Shown here: positions 1 to 7,363 of the stretch, one piece after another
How positions within the stretch are numbered: the first letter of the stretch is position 1
How the letters are laid out: the number at the start of each line of letters is the position of its first letter
NCBI GenBank assembly: GCA_017482685.1
Contig: JAFUMP010000037.1
Span: 1-35,334, forward strand
Reading direction: 5' to 3'
Length of the DNA: 35,334 nt
DNA from: a bacterium
GTDB taxonomy: Bacteria > Cyanobacteriota > Vampirovibrionia > Gastranaerophilales > Gastranaerophilaceae
Notes under the pieces: model-generated
Seen by the model: only the letters and a program-made list of their open reading frames with translations
Database searches by the model: none
Told to the model about the DNA's origin: nothing
Translations under genes and position numbers: made by a program

Positions 1-157
1 TAGCCGTTCAACATTGCGTGATGCCGATATTGCAAAAGAGAGTGCAAAAATGATTCAGGCACAGATTTTACAACAGGCAAGCGCAACACTAATGGCATCA
101 AGCAGGAATGTAAGACAAGAAAACGTGCTTGGATTGTTGCAAGGGCTAAGAAGATAG
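1..157 (+). CDS. Flagellin, C-terminal fragment (cut by window edge)
   Basis: The frame starting at base 2 encodes 51 residues ending in TAG at 155-157. They match the conserved D0 helix at the flagellin C-terminus: an 'RDADIAKE' segment followed by 'QILQQAS' and a final 'NVLGLLQG'. This helix packs against the N-terminal D0 helix in the flagellar filament core and is part of the export and polymerisation signal. The rest of the gene lies upstream of the window. Another flagellin starts at the opposite edge, so the organism probably has several flagellin genes. The family call is secure; the specific paralogue cannot be named. Confidence 0.9.
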   Translation, partial: SRSTLRDADIAKESAKMIQAQILQQASATLMASSRNVRQENVLGLLQGLRR

Positions 158-192
158 GCTGAGGGAAATCATTACTGGATTGCTTCTTTACT

Positions 193-212
193 CCTTCCCT
201 GGATGGGGAAGG
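193..212. repeat. Palindromic C/G-rich hairpin repeat after flagellin
   Basis: CCTTCCC (193-199) is the exact complement of GGGAAGG (206-212), with a 6-nt loop. It is followed by a GGATGGGG segment, unusual in this AT-rich DNA. It could help terminate flagellin transcription, but no T-run follows, so it looks more like a dispersed intergenic palindrome. The preceding segment near 168-181 reads CTGGATTGCTTC, a word common in intergenic repeats of many bacteria. Confidence 0.5.
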
Positions 213-312
213 CTAGGATGGGGTGATTAAGTCCGTTCCAGTAAAAATGTTCCATTTATCTAGGCTTAATTCTTTAAGAGATGCACAGATATGGGTTTAT
301 ACCTCAGCCCAA

Positions 313-333
313 CCCTCTCCTGCTAGGAGAGGG
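313..333. repeat. Palindromic hairpin CCCTCTCC/GGAGAGGG
   Basis: An 8-bp perfect inverted repeat (313-320 with 326-333) encloses a 5-nt loop. Its base composition matches the hairpin at 193-212 and a CCCTC/GAGGG hairpin near 34850, suggesting one family of dispersed palindromes around the flagellin genes. The open frame upstream of the real ruvB start runs through it, which argues against translation there. Confidence 0.5.
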
Positions 334-361
334 AGAGATAAATATTTTCTTTTTTATTTTA

Positions 362-370
362 TGTTATGAT
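362..370 (+). promoter_or_regulatory. Extended -10 element of ruvB
   Basis: TGtTATGAT ends exactly 6 nt before the ruvB ATG at 377. No -35 resemblance is seen 17 bp upstream, which is tolerated with an extended -10. The start point would fall on or next to the ATG, giving a leaderless mRNA; no Shine-Dalgarno is present. Confidence 0.5.
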
Positions 371-376
371 GTTCTT

Positions 377-1444
377 ATGGCAATAATTTCTGATGATGAT
401 AAAAATTTTAAGAGGAGTTCTGGAAAAAATCCTATTATAAAATCTGAATCTATAGAGTATGATAAGACTTTTGAAAACTCTATTAGACCAAAAGATTTTG
501 ATAGTTATATAGGACAAAGTGAGCTAAAAGAGACTTTAAAAATAACTCTTGAAGCTGCTAAGCTTAGGAATAAGCCTTTAGACCATTTATTGTTTTATGG
601 GCCACCAGGGCTTGGTAAAACAACAATTGCTGGCGTTATAGCTTCACAAATGGGAGTAGAAATCAGAATTACATCAGCTCCAGCGCTTGAACGCCCAAGA
701 GATATTATTGGAATCTTAATGTCACTTAAAGGTGGAGAGATTTTATTTATTGATGAAATCCATAGGCTTAATAAAATTGCTGAAGAGATTCTATACCCAG
801 CAATGGAGGATTTTACTTTAGATATGACTACTGGAAAAAGTCAAACTGCAAAAACTTTAAGAGTACCGATACCTAAATTTACTTTAATAGGTGCAACTAC
901 AAAAGCAGGAGATTTATCAAGTCCTTTAAGAGACAGATTTGGGATGATTCACCGTCTAGAGTTTTATACGTTTGAAGAGCTAGCACAAGTTGTTGAAAGG
1001 ACTGCAAAGATTCTTGATATAAAAATAACAAATGAAGGTGCGTTAGCTATAGCTAAGCGTTCTAGAGGGACTCCACGTATCGCAAATCGATTAGTAAAGA
1101 GAGTTTCTGATTTTGCTATTGTTAAATATGATGGTGTTATTAATGAAACTGTAGCGAATGAATCTTTGGATATCTTAAAAATTGATGAATTTGGATTAGA
1201 TACAACAGACAGGGCTTTATTGAATTTAATAATAGAAAAATATGATGGTGGGCCAGTTGGTGTTGAAACTATTGCGGCAGCTCTGAGTGAAGATGTGCGA
1301 ACAATTGAGGATGTTTCAGAGCCATATTTACTTCAAGCAGGTTTATTACAAAGAACCCCAAGAGGAAGAAAGGTTTCGCCTGAAGGTTATAGACATTTAG
1401 GTCTAAAACAGCCTTCTGAGCAAAAGACATTATTTGATTATTAA
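377..1444 (+). CDS. ruvB: Holliday junction branch migration helicase RuvB
   Basis: RuvB is the hexameric AAA+ motor that, with RuvA, drives branch migration of Holliday junctions. From the ATG at 377 the product is 355 residues, in the family range. Visible landmarks are the N-terminal '[13 protein letters not shown]' segment, Walker [10 protein letters not shown], Walker [10 protein letters not shown], sensor 1 GATT, the 'SPLRDRFG' arginine-finger segment and the C-terminal winged helix ending in '[17 protein letters not shown]'. The frame is open further upstream to 281, but that stretch crosses a hairpin repeat and encodes no family sequence, so the internal ATG is chosen. The start has no SD and sits 6 nt after an extended -10. 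A YibE/F gene follows 8 bp downstream. Neither ruvA nor ruvC is in the window. Confidence 0.95.
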   Translation: MAIISDDDKNFKRSSGKNPIIKSESIEYDKTFENSIRPKDFDSYIGQSELKETLKITLEAAKLRNKPLDHLLFYGPPGLGKTTIAGVIASQMGVEIRITSAPALERPRDIIGILMSLKGGEILFIDEIHRLNKIAEEILYPAMEDFTLDMTTGKSQTAKTLRVPIPKFTLIGATTKAGDLSSPLRDRFGMIHRLEFYTFEELAQVVERTAKILDIKITNEGALAIAKRSRGTPRIANRLVKRVSDFAIVKYDGVINETVANESLDILKIDEFGLDTTDRALLNLIIEKYDGGPVGVETIAAALSEDVRTIEDVSEPYLLQAGLLQRTPRGRKVSPEGYRHLGLKQPSEQKTLFDY

Positions 1445-1452
1445 GGGGTTTT

Positions 1453-2544
1453 ATGAAAAAGTTTTTTCTTGTTTTATTGATTTTATTTGGAATAATATTA
1501 GCTGGTTTTGCACAAGAAGTTAAAGTTTTACCTTCACAACTTGGCAATGTTGAAAAAATTCAATATATAGAAGAAAGTGATTTACATACTAAACAGCTTG
1601 TTGATATAAAATTTTTAACAGGTGTATTTAAAGATAAATTTATTCAAGTTGAAAATATATTAACCGATAATCCTTTTTATGATATTAAATTAAAAATTAA
1701 CAAAAAAGTTATTGTTCATATTGAAGAAGTCGATGGTGATTTAAATTTTTCAATAGCTGATATTTGTCGTTGGCCAGTTTTAGTAGGACTATTTGTTTTA
1801 TTTTCATTATTTTTGATTTTAGTTGGGCGAAAAAAGGGGATAAATAGTTTATTTGCAATTCTAATAACGTGCATTTTAGTAATAAATTTGCTTTCACCAA
1901 TGATTTTAGCTGGTATTAATCCTGTTTTTGCAACAATATCTATTTGTTTGGTTTCTACGGCCGTTACAATGTATTTAGTTGGCGGAGTTAATAAAAAAAG
2001 TACAGCAGCTATTTTAGGCTGTACTTTAAGTCTACTATTTGCGGGAATTTTATCTGTTTTAACAATAAAATTAGCATCACTAACAGGATTTAGTGATGAG
2101 CATACATTGTTACTTTTCTCGTCCTTTCCGCAATTGGATTTTGTTTCGATATTAGTTTCTACAATGATTTTAGCTACTCTTGGTGCAGTTATGGATGTAG
2201 CAATGTCTATCGCAAGTACAATTAGTGAAATTTATGAATTGGATAATACAAAATCCAAGAAAATGTTGTTTAAGTCAGGAATGAATGTTGGTAGAGATAT
2301 AATTGGAACAATGGCTAATACGTTGATTCTAGTTTATTTGGGTTCAACTCTACCTTTACTCTTATTAGCGTCTAATATTGATGTGCAAAAATTCTTTAAT
2401 TTAAACTCTGTTGTAACTGAAATATCTTCTGCACTAATTGGAAGCTGTGCAATTGTTATATGTGTACCAATAACAGCTTTAATAGCCTCTAATTTAGTTA
2501 CAAAGACTAAACAAAATTTTATTTTTTTTAATAAACAAGATTAA
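1453..2544 (+). CDS. YibE/F-like multi-pass membrane protein
   Basis: A 363-residue protein with an N-terminal signal sequence ending near 'GFAQE', an extracytoplasmic region of about 80 residues and then about seven hydrophobic segments from residue 108 to the end. The segments 'LGAVMDVAMSIASTISEI' and 'GMNVGRDIIGTMANTLILVY' are hallmarks of the YibE/F family, whose members are polytopic membrane proteins of unknown function found mainly in Firmicutes and related lineages. It has a good ribosome site (AAGGGG, 1443-1448) and follows ruvB by 8 bp, so it is probably cotranscribed with ruvB. The family is recognised; the molecular role is unknown. Confidence 0.85.
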   Translation: MKKFFLVLLILFGIILAGFAQEVKVLPSQLGNVEKIQYIEESDLHTKQLVDIKFLTGVFKDKFIQVENILTDNPFYDIKLKINKKVIVHIEEVDGDLNFSIADICRWPVLVGLFVLFSLFLILVGRKKGINSLFAILITCILVINLLSPMILAGINPVFATISICLVSTAVTMYLVGGVNKKSTAAILGCTLSLLFAGILSVLTIKLASLTGFSDEHTLLLFSSFPQLDFVSILVSTMILATLGAVMDVAMSIASTISEIYELDNTKSKKMLFKSGMNVGRDIIGTMANTLILVYLGSTLPLLLLASNIDVQKFFNLNSVVTEISSALIGSCAIVICVPITALIASNLVTKTKQNFIFFNKQD

Positions 2545-2573
2545 TTGCAATTTAAGTAAGCGAGTGTTATACT
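2545..2573 (+). promoter_or_regulatory. Sigma-70 promoter of the exported-protein gene
   Basis: TTGCAA (2545-2550), a 17-bp spacer and TATACT (2568-2573), the latter extended by TG at 2565-2566. It begins directly after the stop codon of the YibE/F gene. The predicted start is near 2580, leaving a short leader with a GGAGGAG ribosome site. Confidence 0.65.
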
Positions 2574-2599
2574 TGTAGGTAATTTGGAGGAGAGTTTAA

Positions 2600-3286
2600 A
2601 TGAAAAAAATAAAATCAATTTTTGCTATATTATTGACATTAAGTTTGACATGTTCAATTGTTTTTGCTGGGCCGTTTAAAGCTGATGCTAAGACAAAAAG
2701 AATTCCAGCTGGTACAGTTTTTCAATTAGAATTTTTACAACCAGTGAGTACTTTTTCTGGTAGTTCTGGGGATTCCTTTGTTGCAACTCTTTTAAATGAG
2801 CAAACAGCTGGTGCAAATGTTATTTTACCAGCAGGAACTGTTGTAAGAGGCAGTGTTTTTGATATTAAAACTGCAAAATATTTTTCTAGAGGAGCTAAAT
2901 TGTATTTGGATTTTGATCACGTTGTAACTCCTACAGGAAGGCAAATTCCTTTAGATTTAGCTGTTGCACAATTTGATAAGATTTTTTATGATGGTGGACT
3001 TTATAAAAACTTAGGTTATGGTGAAGCTGTAAGAGATAATTATGTTAAAGCTGGTGAAATAACTAAAAAAGCTACTGAATATGGTAAAAAAGCTGGTATT
3101 TCTGCTCCAGGTATTCAATACCTTACAACTCCTATTTGTGCTTTTGGTGGGTTTATTGGAGGAGCTGGCTATTTCATTGGCGACAGTATTGCTGATATGT
3201 TCAGGAAAGGGCAGGATGTGTATATTAATACTGGTGATGTAATGAATGTAAAACTTGTTAATCCTATAGATATTCCGGTTTATTAA
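2600..3286 (+). CDS. Exported beta-rich protein of unknown function
   Basis: 228 residues with a clear Sec signal peptide (Lys-rich start, hydrophobic core, cleavage predicted after 'SIVFA' near residue 23). The mature part holds two segments of the type 'IPAGTVFQLEFLQPVST' and 'ILPAGTVVRGSVFDI' followed by 'AKLYLDFDHVVTPTGRQIPLD'. This 'tunable barrel' pattern is shared by many exported proteins and resembles the C-terminal beta domain of TrbI/TraB-type conjugation proteins. The C-terminal third has a Gly-rich, weakly hydrophobic stretch (about 175-200). It has its own promoter, strong SD and terminator, so it is monocistronic and probably well expressed. No specific function can be assigned. 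Confidence 0.7.
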   Translation: MKKIKSIFAILLTLSLTCSIVFAGPFKADAKTKRIPAGTVFQLEFLQPVSTFSGSSGDSFVATLLNEQTAGANVILPAGTVVRGSVFDIKTAKYFSRGAKLYLDFDHVVTPTGRQIPLDLAVAQFDKIFYDGGLYKNLGYGEAVRDNYVKAGEITKKATEYGKKAGISAPGIQYLTTPICAFGGFIGGAGYFIGDSIADMFRKGQDVYINTGDVMNVKLVNPIDIPVY

Positions 3287-3296
3287 TAAATTTACA

Positions 3297-3329
3297 AAAA
3301 ACTCCTAGATGTATAATTTAGGAGTTTTT
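3297..3329 (+). terminator. Rho-independent terminator
   Basis: AAAAACTCCTA (3297-3307) pairs with TAGGAGTTTTT (3319-3329) around an 11-nt loop and ends in a T-run. It lies 10 bp after the stop codon of the exported-protein gene. The A-tract on the other side would let it work on the minus strand as well. Confidence 0.8.
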
Positions 3330-3334
3330 TATAT

Positions 3335-3360
3335 AAAAAAAAAAGAGTCTAAACGACTCT
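3335..3360 (-). terminator. Minus-strand terminator hairpin in a plus-strand gap
   Basis: AGAGTC (3344-3349) pairs with GACTCT (3355-3360) over a 5-nt loop. The A10 tract at 3335-3344 becomes a U-run only when read on the minus strand. No annotated minus-strand gene ends here, so it either backs up the neighbouring terminator or ends an unannotated minus-strand transcript from the 3361-3590 gap. Confidence 0.55.
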
Positions 3361-3590
3361 AAAAACTTAATGTGTGAAGTGTAGTATAATGAAATATGTG
3401 TATGTGTATGCGTTGTAATTCAAATATCCTTATATATATATTAAGTATTTTTCATTGCAATAATTGCTTTTTATGAATTGATTGTTAAGTTTTATTACAA
3501 TTTTAAGAAGCTTTCACAAACTCAACTCATTTGATTAAAAGCAATATTCTTTTTATCTTCTAGGTTAAATTACTAATTTTGTAAAGATTC
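3361..3590. other. Intergenic gap without a gene
   Basis: No convincing ORF on either strand. The plus strand has a lone TATAAT at 3385-3390 without a -35. The minus strand has possible TTGCAA/TATATA and TTGTGA/TAATAA promoter pairs that would read toward the minus-strand terminator at 3335-3360. GT-rich and TA-rich simple sequence occupies about 3390-3445. Confidence 0.4.
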
Positions 3591-3620
3591 TTGGAATAAA
3601 ATTTATATTTGTGATAGAAT
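3591..3620 (+). promoter_or_regulatory. Sigma-70 promoter of the bamA operon
   Basis: TTGGAA (3591-3596), an 18-bp spacer and TAGAAT (3615-3620) put the start near 3627, about 20 nt before the bamA TTG start and just ahead of its GGGAGAG ribosome site. Confidence 0.6.
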
Positions 3621-3646
3621 TTTATAGTAGACTTGGGAGAGAATAG

Positions 3647-5557
3647 TTGTTAAGTCTGTTTAATATAAAACGATTTATATTGATATTAATGGTGTTAATT
3701 TTATATTTAACCCCAGTTTCTGTCTACGCTTTGGATGAAAATGCTGAAGAAAATAATCAAGAATTACAAGATATAACAGATAAAAAAAGTGCATTTGAGT
3801 CTACAAATTATATTAATGATATAGAAATTCTTGGCGCTAATATCATAAAACCTGAATATGTATTATCTAAAATGTCTTTAAAGCCTGGAGATTTGTATGA
3901 TAAAGAAATTATGCAACAGGATTTAAAAGCTATTTATAAATTAGGCTATTTTACAGAAAGAATGAAGGCTATTCCTGTTAAAAATGATAGTGGAACAGTA
4001 TCATTAAAAGTTATTATTGAAGAAAATATTCCAGTTACAGATTTTACAATTGAAGGAAATACGGTTGTATCAACTAATGAATTAATGCAATATTTACTAC
4101 CATTAAAAGGTAAGCCTCAAAATATAGCTGCGATTAATTCAGCCATGGAAAAAATTAATCAAACTTATTATGCAAAAGGTTATATTTTATCAAAAATTGA
4201 TTCTATTTATGATGATCCAGATGGGACGCTTAATTTAAGTATTACAGAGGGTAAAATAAACAAAGTCATTATTACTGGTAATGAAAAAACAAAAGAATTT
4301 GTAATTGAACGTAATATTATGACTGAACCAGGCACTGTGTATAATGAAAATATTGTAAAACAAGATTTAGTAAGACTGTATTCAACTCAAGCTTTTAAAG
4401 ATGTTAACAGGACAATTGAAGTTTCAGAAGAAGATTCTGATAAGTTTGACATTACAATAGAATTAAAAGAACAAAGAACAGCATCAGTTTCTCTCGGTGG
4501 AGGGATTGATTCTGCTACTGGAGCTTTTGGATCAGTAGGTATTTCAGATAATAACTTTAGAGGAAGAAATCAAAGAGTTTCTTTAACAGGTTTAATTGGT
4601 TCAGGTATTTTAATGAGTGATGCATCTATTAAAAGTCACATGAATTATCAAGCCGAATTAAGCTTTTTTGAACCTCATTTTTTAAATTCTGATAACTCTT
4701 TAATGAGTAAAATTTATTATAGAGATTTAGGTAGTTATACAATTCCACTTGCTGTAGAACGTAGATTTGGTTTAGAAAGTACAATTGCGCATAGATTACA
4801 GCACAACCCTCGTATGTCATCAACTTTAACTGCAGGTATTGAACATATTCATCTTTCAGAAGGTGATGGTAATAGAATTACTAGCTTGTATCAATCAAAA
4901 GGTTTAAATATTGCAGATAGGGCTAGACAGCTTGATGGTGGGCTTTTCTTTAGATTAGCTCCAGGACTATCTTATGATTCTCGTGATGCAATTATTAATC
5001 CTCGTCATGGGGCTTTAGCTTCAATTAGATATGAAGAAGCTTTTGGGCTTGATGATTTTGGTAAAACAAATGGTAGATTACAAGGTATGATGAAAAGATA
5101 TATGCCTGTTGGTAAAAAATCATCATTTGCACTTACGGCTAGAGGTGGTTTAAAAGTTCATGGCTCTGATATGCCAGAAATCATGGCATATCGACTTGGT
5201 GGTCCTTATACGATTAGAGGATATAAAGTCAATGGTGTAGGTACTGGTACTTCATTTATTATGGGTTCTGCAGAGTTAGCAACACCATTACCGTTTGTTG
5301 ATAGATTGAAAGTTAACTTCTTACATAATTTAAGGCTAACTTTCTGGGTTGATGCTGGTAAAGTATTTGATCCAACAATTTCTAGTGTATTATATGATCG
5401 TCCGATTCATGCTATCACAGCTGGTGTCGGTCTGAAGATAAATATACCTGGTGTTGGCCCATTATCAGTTGATTACGGTATTCCACTTACTAATTGTGGA
5501 CCTAATGGTTCTGAAAATGGATACTTTACATTTGGCGTTGGTGACATGATGTATTAA
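3647..5557 (+). CDS. bamA: Outer-membrane assembly factor BamA (Omp85)
   Basis: BamA inserts beta-barrel proteins into the outer membrane. The 636-residue product starts at a TTG codon supported by GGGAGAG seven bases upstream; the first in-frame ATG lies inside the signal peptide. After the signal peptide (about 1-29) come three POTRA domains (about 55-130, 132-206 and 207-282), as in cyanobacterial Omp85 and unlike the five of proteobacterial BamA. A 16-strand-type barrel follows, with the conserved 'LGGPYTIRGY' motif that reaches into the barrel lumen, and the protein ends in an aromatic-rich terminal strand. It heads an operon with ompH/skp, the usual periplasmic partner. The gene shows that the organism has a true outer membrane. 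Confidence 0.95.
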   Translation: MLSLFNIKRFILILMVLILYLTPVSVYALDENAEENNQELQDITDKKSAFESTNYINDIEILGANIIKPEYVLSKMSLKPGDLYDKEIMQQDLKAIYKLGYFTERMKAIPVKNDSGTVSLKVIIEENIPVTDFTIEGNTVVSTNELMQYLLPLKGKPQNIAAINSAMEKINQTYYAKGYILSKIDSIYDDPDGTLNLSITEGKINKVIITGNEKTKEFVIERNIMTEPGTVYNENIVKQDLVRLYSTQAFKDVNRTIEVSEEDSDKFDITIELKEQRTASVSLGGGIDSATGAFGSVGISDNNFRGRNQRVSLTGLIGSGILMSDASIKSHMNYQAELSFFEPHFLNSDNSLMSKIYYRDLGSYTIPLAVERRFGLESTIAHRLQHNPRMSSTLTAGIEHIHLSEGDGNRITSLYQSKGLNIADRARQLDGGLFFRLAPGLSYDSRDAIINPRHGALASIRYEEAFGLDDFGKTNGRLQGMMKRYMPVGKKSSFALTARGGLKVHGSDMPEIMAYRLGGPYTIRGYKVNGVGTGTSFIMGSAELATPLPFVDRLKVNFLHNLRLTFWVDAGKVFDPTISSVLYDRPIHAITAGVGLKINIPGVGPLSVDYGIPLTNCGPNGSENGYFTFGVGDMMY

Positions 5558-5585
5558 AATGTAATATAGATATAGGAGGGTTATA

Positions 5586-6032
5586 ATGAAAAATTTTAAA
5601 CTTGGACTCGTATTATTAGCATTTGTTGCTATGACAGGAATTGCAAATGCTGGTGGTGTTGGATATATTGATTATATTAAAGTAATTGATAACTATGAAT
5701 ATGCTAAAAAAGTGACTAAAGAGGTTGATGCAAAAGGTTTAGAAATGCAACAATATCTTGTTGATAAGGAAAAAGAGTATAAATCTTTAGATACACCTTT
5801 AAAAAAACAAACTTTTGAACAAAGAATATCACAAGAATTTAAAACAAAAGAACAAGCTTATATAACTTTAAAAAACAAAAGAGAGCAAGAAGTTTATACT
5901 AAAATAAGGGAAGCAGCTAAAGCTGTTATGGTTGAGCAAAAACTTGATGCAATTATGGATCAAAGGGGAGTTTTTGTTGGTGGTTTAGATATTACTGATA
6001 TGGTAATCAATAAATTAAAAGGTGCGAAATAA
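5586..6032 (+). CDS. OmpH/Skp-family periplasmic chaperone
   Basis: 148 residues with a signal peptide cleaved after 'GIANA' (about residue 22), a short 'VGYIDYIKVIDNY' strand and a long charged helical region (about 45-125) predicted to form the tentacle coiled coil, then a closing 'KLDAIMDQRGVFVGGLDITDMVI' beta segment typical of OmpH. Skp-type trimers hold unfolded outer-membrane proteins in the periplasm for BamA. It has a strong GGAGGG ribosome site and lies 28 bp after bamA, so the two are surely co-expressed. Confidence 0.9.
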   Translation: MKNFKLGLVLLAFVAMTGIANAGGVGYIDYIKVIDNYEYAKKVTKEVDAKGLEMQQYLVDKEKEYKSLDTPLKKQTFEQRISQEFKTKEQAYITLKNKREQEVYTKIREAAKAVMVEQKLDAIMDQRGVFVGGLDITDMVINKLKGAK

Positions 6033-6034
6033 AT

Positions 6035-7363
6035 ATGAGAGTAGTTGACCTTATTGAAAAAAAGAAGAGTGGTGAAATTCTTTCAAAAGAAGAGATTGAT
6101 TTTTTAATTGATTCTTTGATGAATGGATCTGCACCTGATTATCAACTTTCAGCTTGGTTAATGGCAGTTTATTTTAAAGGACTAACTGAACAAGAAACTG
6201 CATATCTTACAGAAGCTATAATAAATTCTGGTGAAGTTATTGATTTTGGAGAATTAACTGATGCTATTGTAGATAAACATTCAACTGGAGGTGTTGGAGA
6301 TAAGGTTACAATTACTTTAATTCCTTTATTAGCAGCTGCAGGAGTTCCTGTTGCGAAGCTTTCTGGACGTGGCTTAGGACATACTGGTGGAACGATTGAT
6401 AAATTAGAGTCTATACCAGGATTCAATACTCAACTTAGTGTTACGGAGTTAATCGAACAAGTTCAAAAAATTAATGTAGCAATTGGAGCTCAGACTCAAA
6501 ATTTAACACCTGCAGACGGTAAGCTTTATGCATTGCGTGATGTAACTGCAACTGTAGATAGTATGCCTCTTATTGCATCCTCTGTTGTATCTAAAAAAAT
6601 TGCTTCTGGAGCTAAAAATATTATTTTAGATGTTAAATACGGTTCAGGAGCATTTATGAAAACTCCTGAAGATGCTGTTGAACTATCAAAATTAATGGTT
6701 AATATTGGTAAGATTTTAAATAAATCAATTACAGCTGTTATAACTTCTATGGAAGAACCTTTGGGTAGAGCTATTGGTAACTCGTTAGAAGTAATAGAGT
6801 CCATTGAGTTTTTGAAAGGTAATATTAATACTGGTGATGTTGCAGATTTAACTTATTCTTTTGCTTCAATTGCTTTATTGCAATTAGGGCATTTTTCTAC
6901 TCAAGTTGAGGCAAAAGCTTTTCTTAAAGATTTAGTAGAAAGTGGAAAAGCACTGGAAAAATTTAAAGAGCTTATTCTTGCACAAGGTGGAAATTCTGAA
7001 ATCATAGATAACTATGATTTGTTTGATTTGCCAGCATTTAAAGTCGAATGTGAATCTAAAAAAAGTGGTCATGTTCATTGTATTGATGCCTATAAAATTG
7101 CTTATGGTTGCAAAATTTTAGGCGCAGGACGTGAAAGAAAAACTGATCCTATAGATTACAGTGTTGGAATTTATTTAAATAAAAAGAGTGGTGATTGGGT
7201 AAATAAAGGTGATGTTTTGTATACTATTTACTCAAATGATGTAGATAAAACAAAATTGGCGCAAAAATGTTGTGATGAAGCTTTTGTAATTGATGAAAGT
7301 AAGCCTAGTTGTAACAGCATGATTTATAAAATAATTAGAGCAGAAGAGGAAGAGGATGTTTAG
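6035..7363 (+). CDS. pdp: Pyrimidine-nucleoside (thymidine) phosphorylase
   Basis: Catalyses reversible phosphorolysis of thymidine/uridine to the base and (deoxy)ribose-1-phosphate in nucleoside salvage. 442 residues, slightly longer than the usual 430-435. The signature 'SGRGLGHTGGTIDKLESIPG' is intact, as are 'DKHSTGGVGDK' and 'ILDVKYGSGAFMK'. The C-terminal alpha/beta domain contains 'GAGRERKTDPIDYSVGI' and 'GDVLYTIYSND'. It starts 2 bp after the ompH stop with AAGGTG as the ribosome site and overlaps the next gene by 8 bp. Pdp and DeoA cannot be told apart with certainty from sequence alone. Confidence 0.93.
   Translation: MRVVDLIEKKKSGEILSKEEIDFLIDSLMNGSAPDYQLSAWLMAVYFKGLTEQETAYLTEAIINSGEVIDFGELTDAIVDKHSTGGVGDKVTITLIPLLAAAGVPVAKLSGRGLGHTGGTIDKLESIPGFNTQLSVTELIEQVQKINVAIGAQTQNLTPADGKLYALRDVTATVDSMPLIASSVVSKKIASGAKNIILDVKYGSGAFMKTPEDAVELSKLMVNIGKILNKSITAVITSMEEPLGRAIGNSLEVIESIEFLKGNINTGDVADLTYSFASIALLQLGHFSTQVEAKAFLKDLVESGKALEKFKELILAQGGNSEIIDNYDLFDLPAFKVECESKKSGHVHCIDAYKIAYGCKILGAGRERKTDPIDYSVGIYLNKKSGDWVNKGDVLYTIYSNDVDKTKLAQKCCDEAFVIDESKPSCNSMIYKIIRAEEEEDV

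Noticed and set aside
281..376. In-frame upstream extension of ruvB
   Set aside because: It runs through a palindromic repeat and encodes no RuvB sequence; the ATG at 377 gives the family N-terminus and sits correctly after an extended -10.
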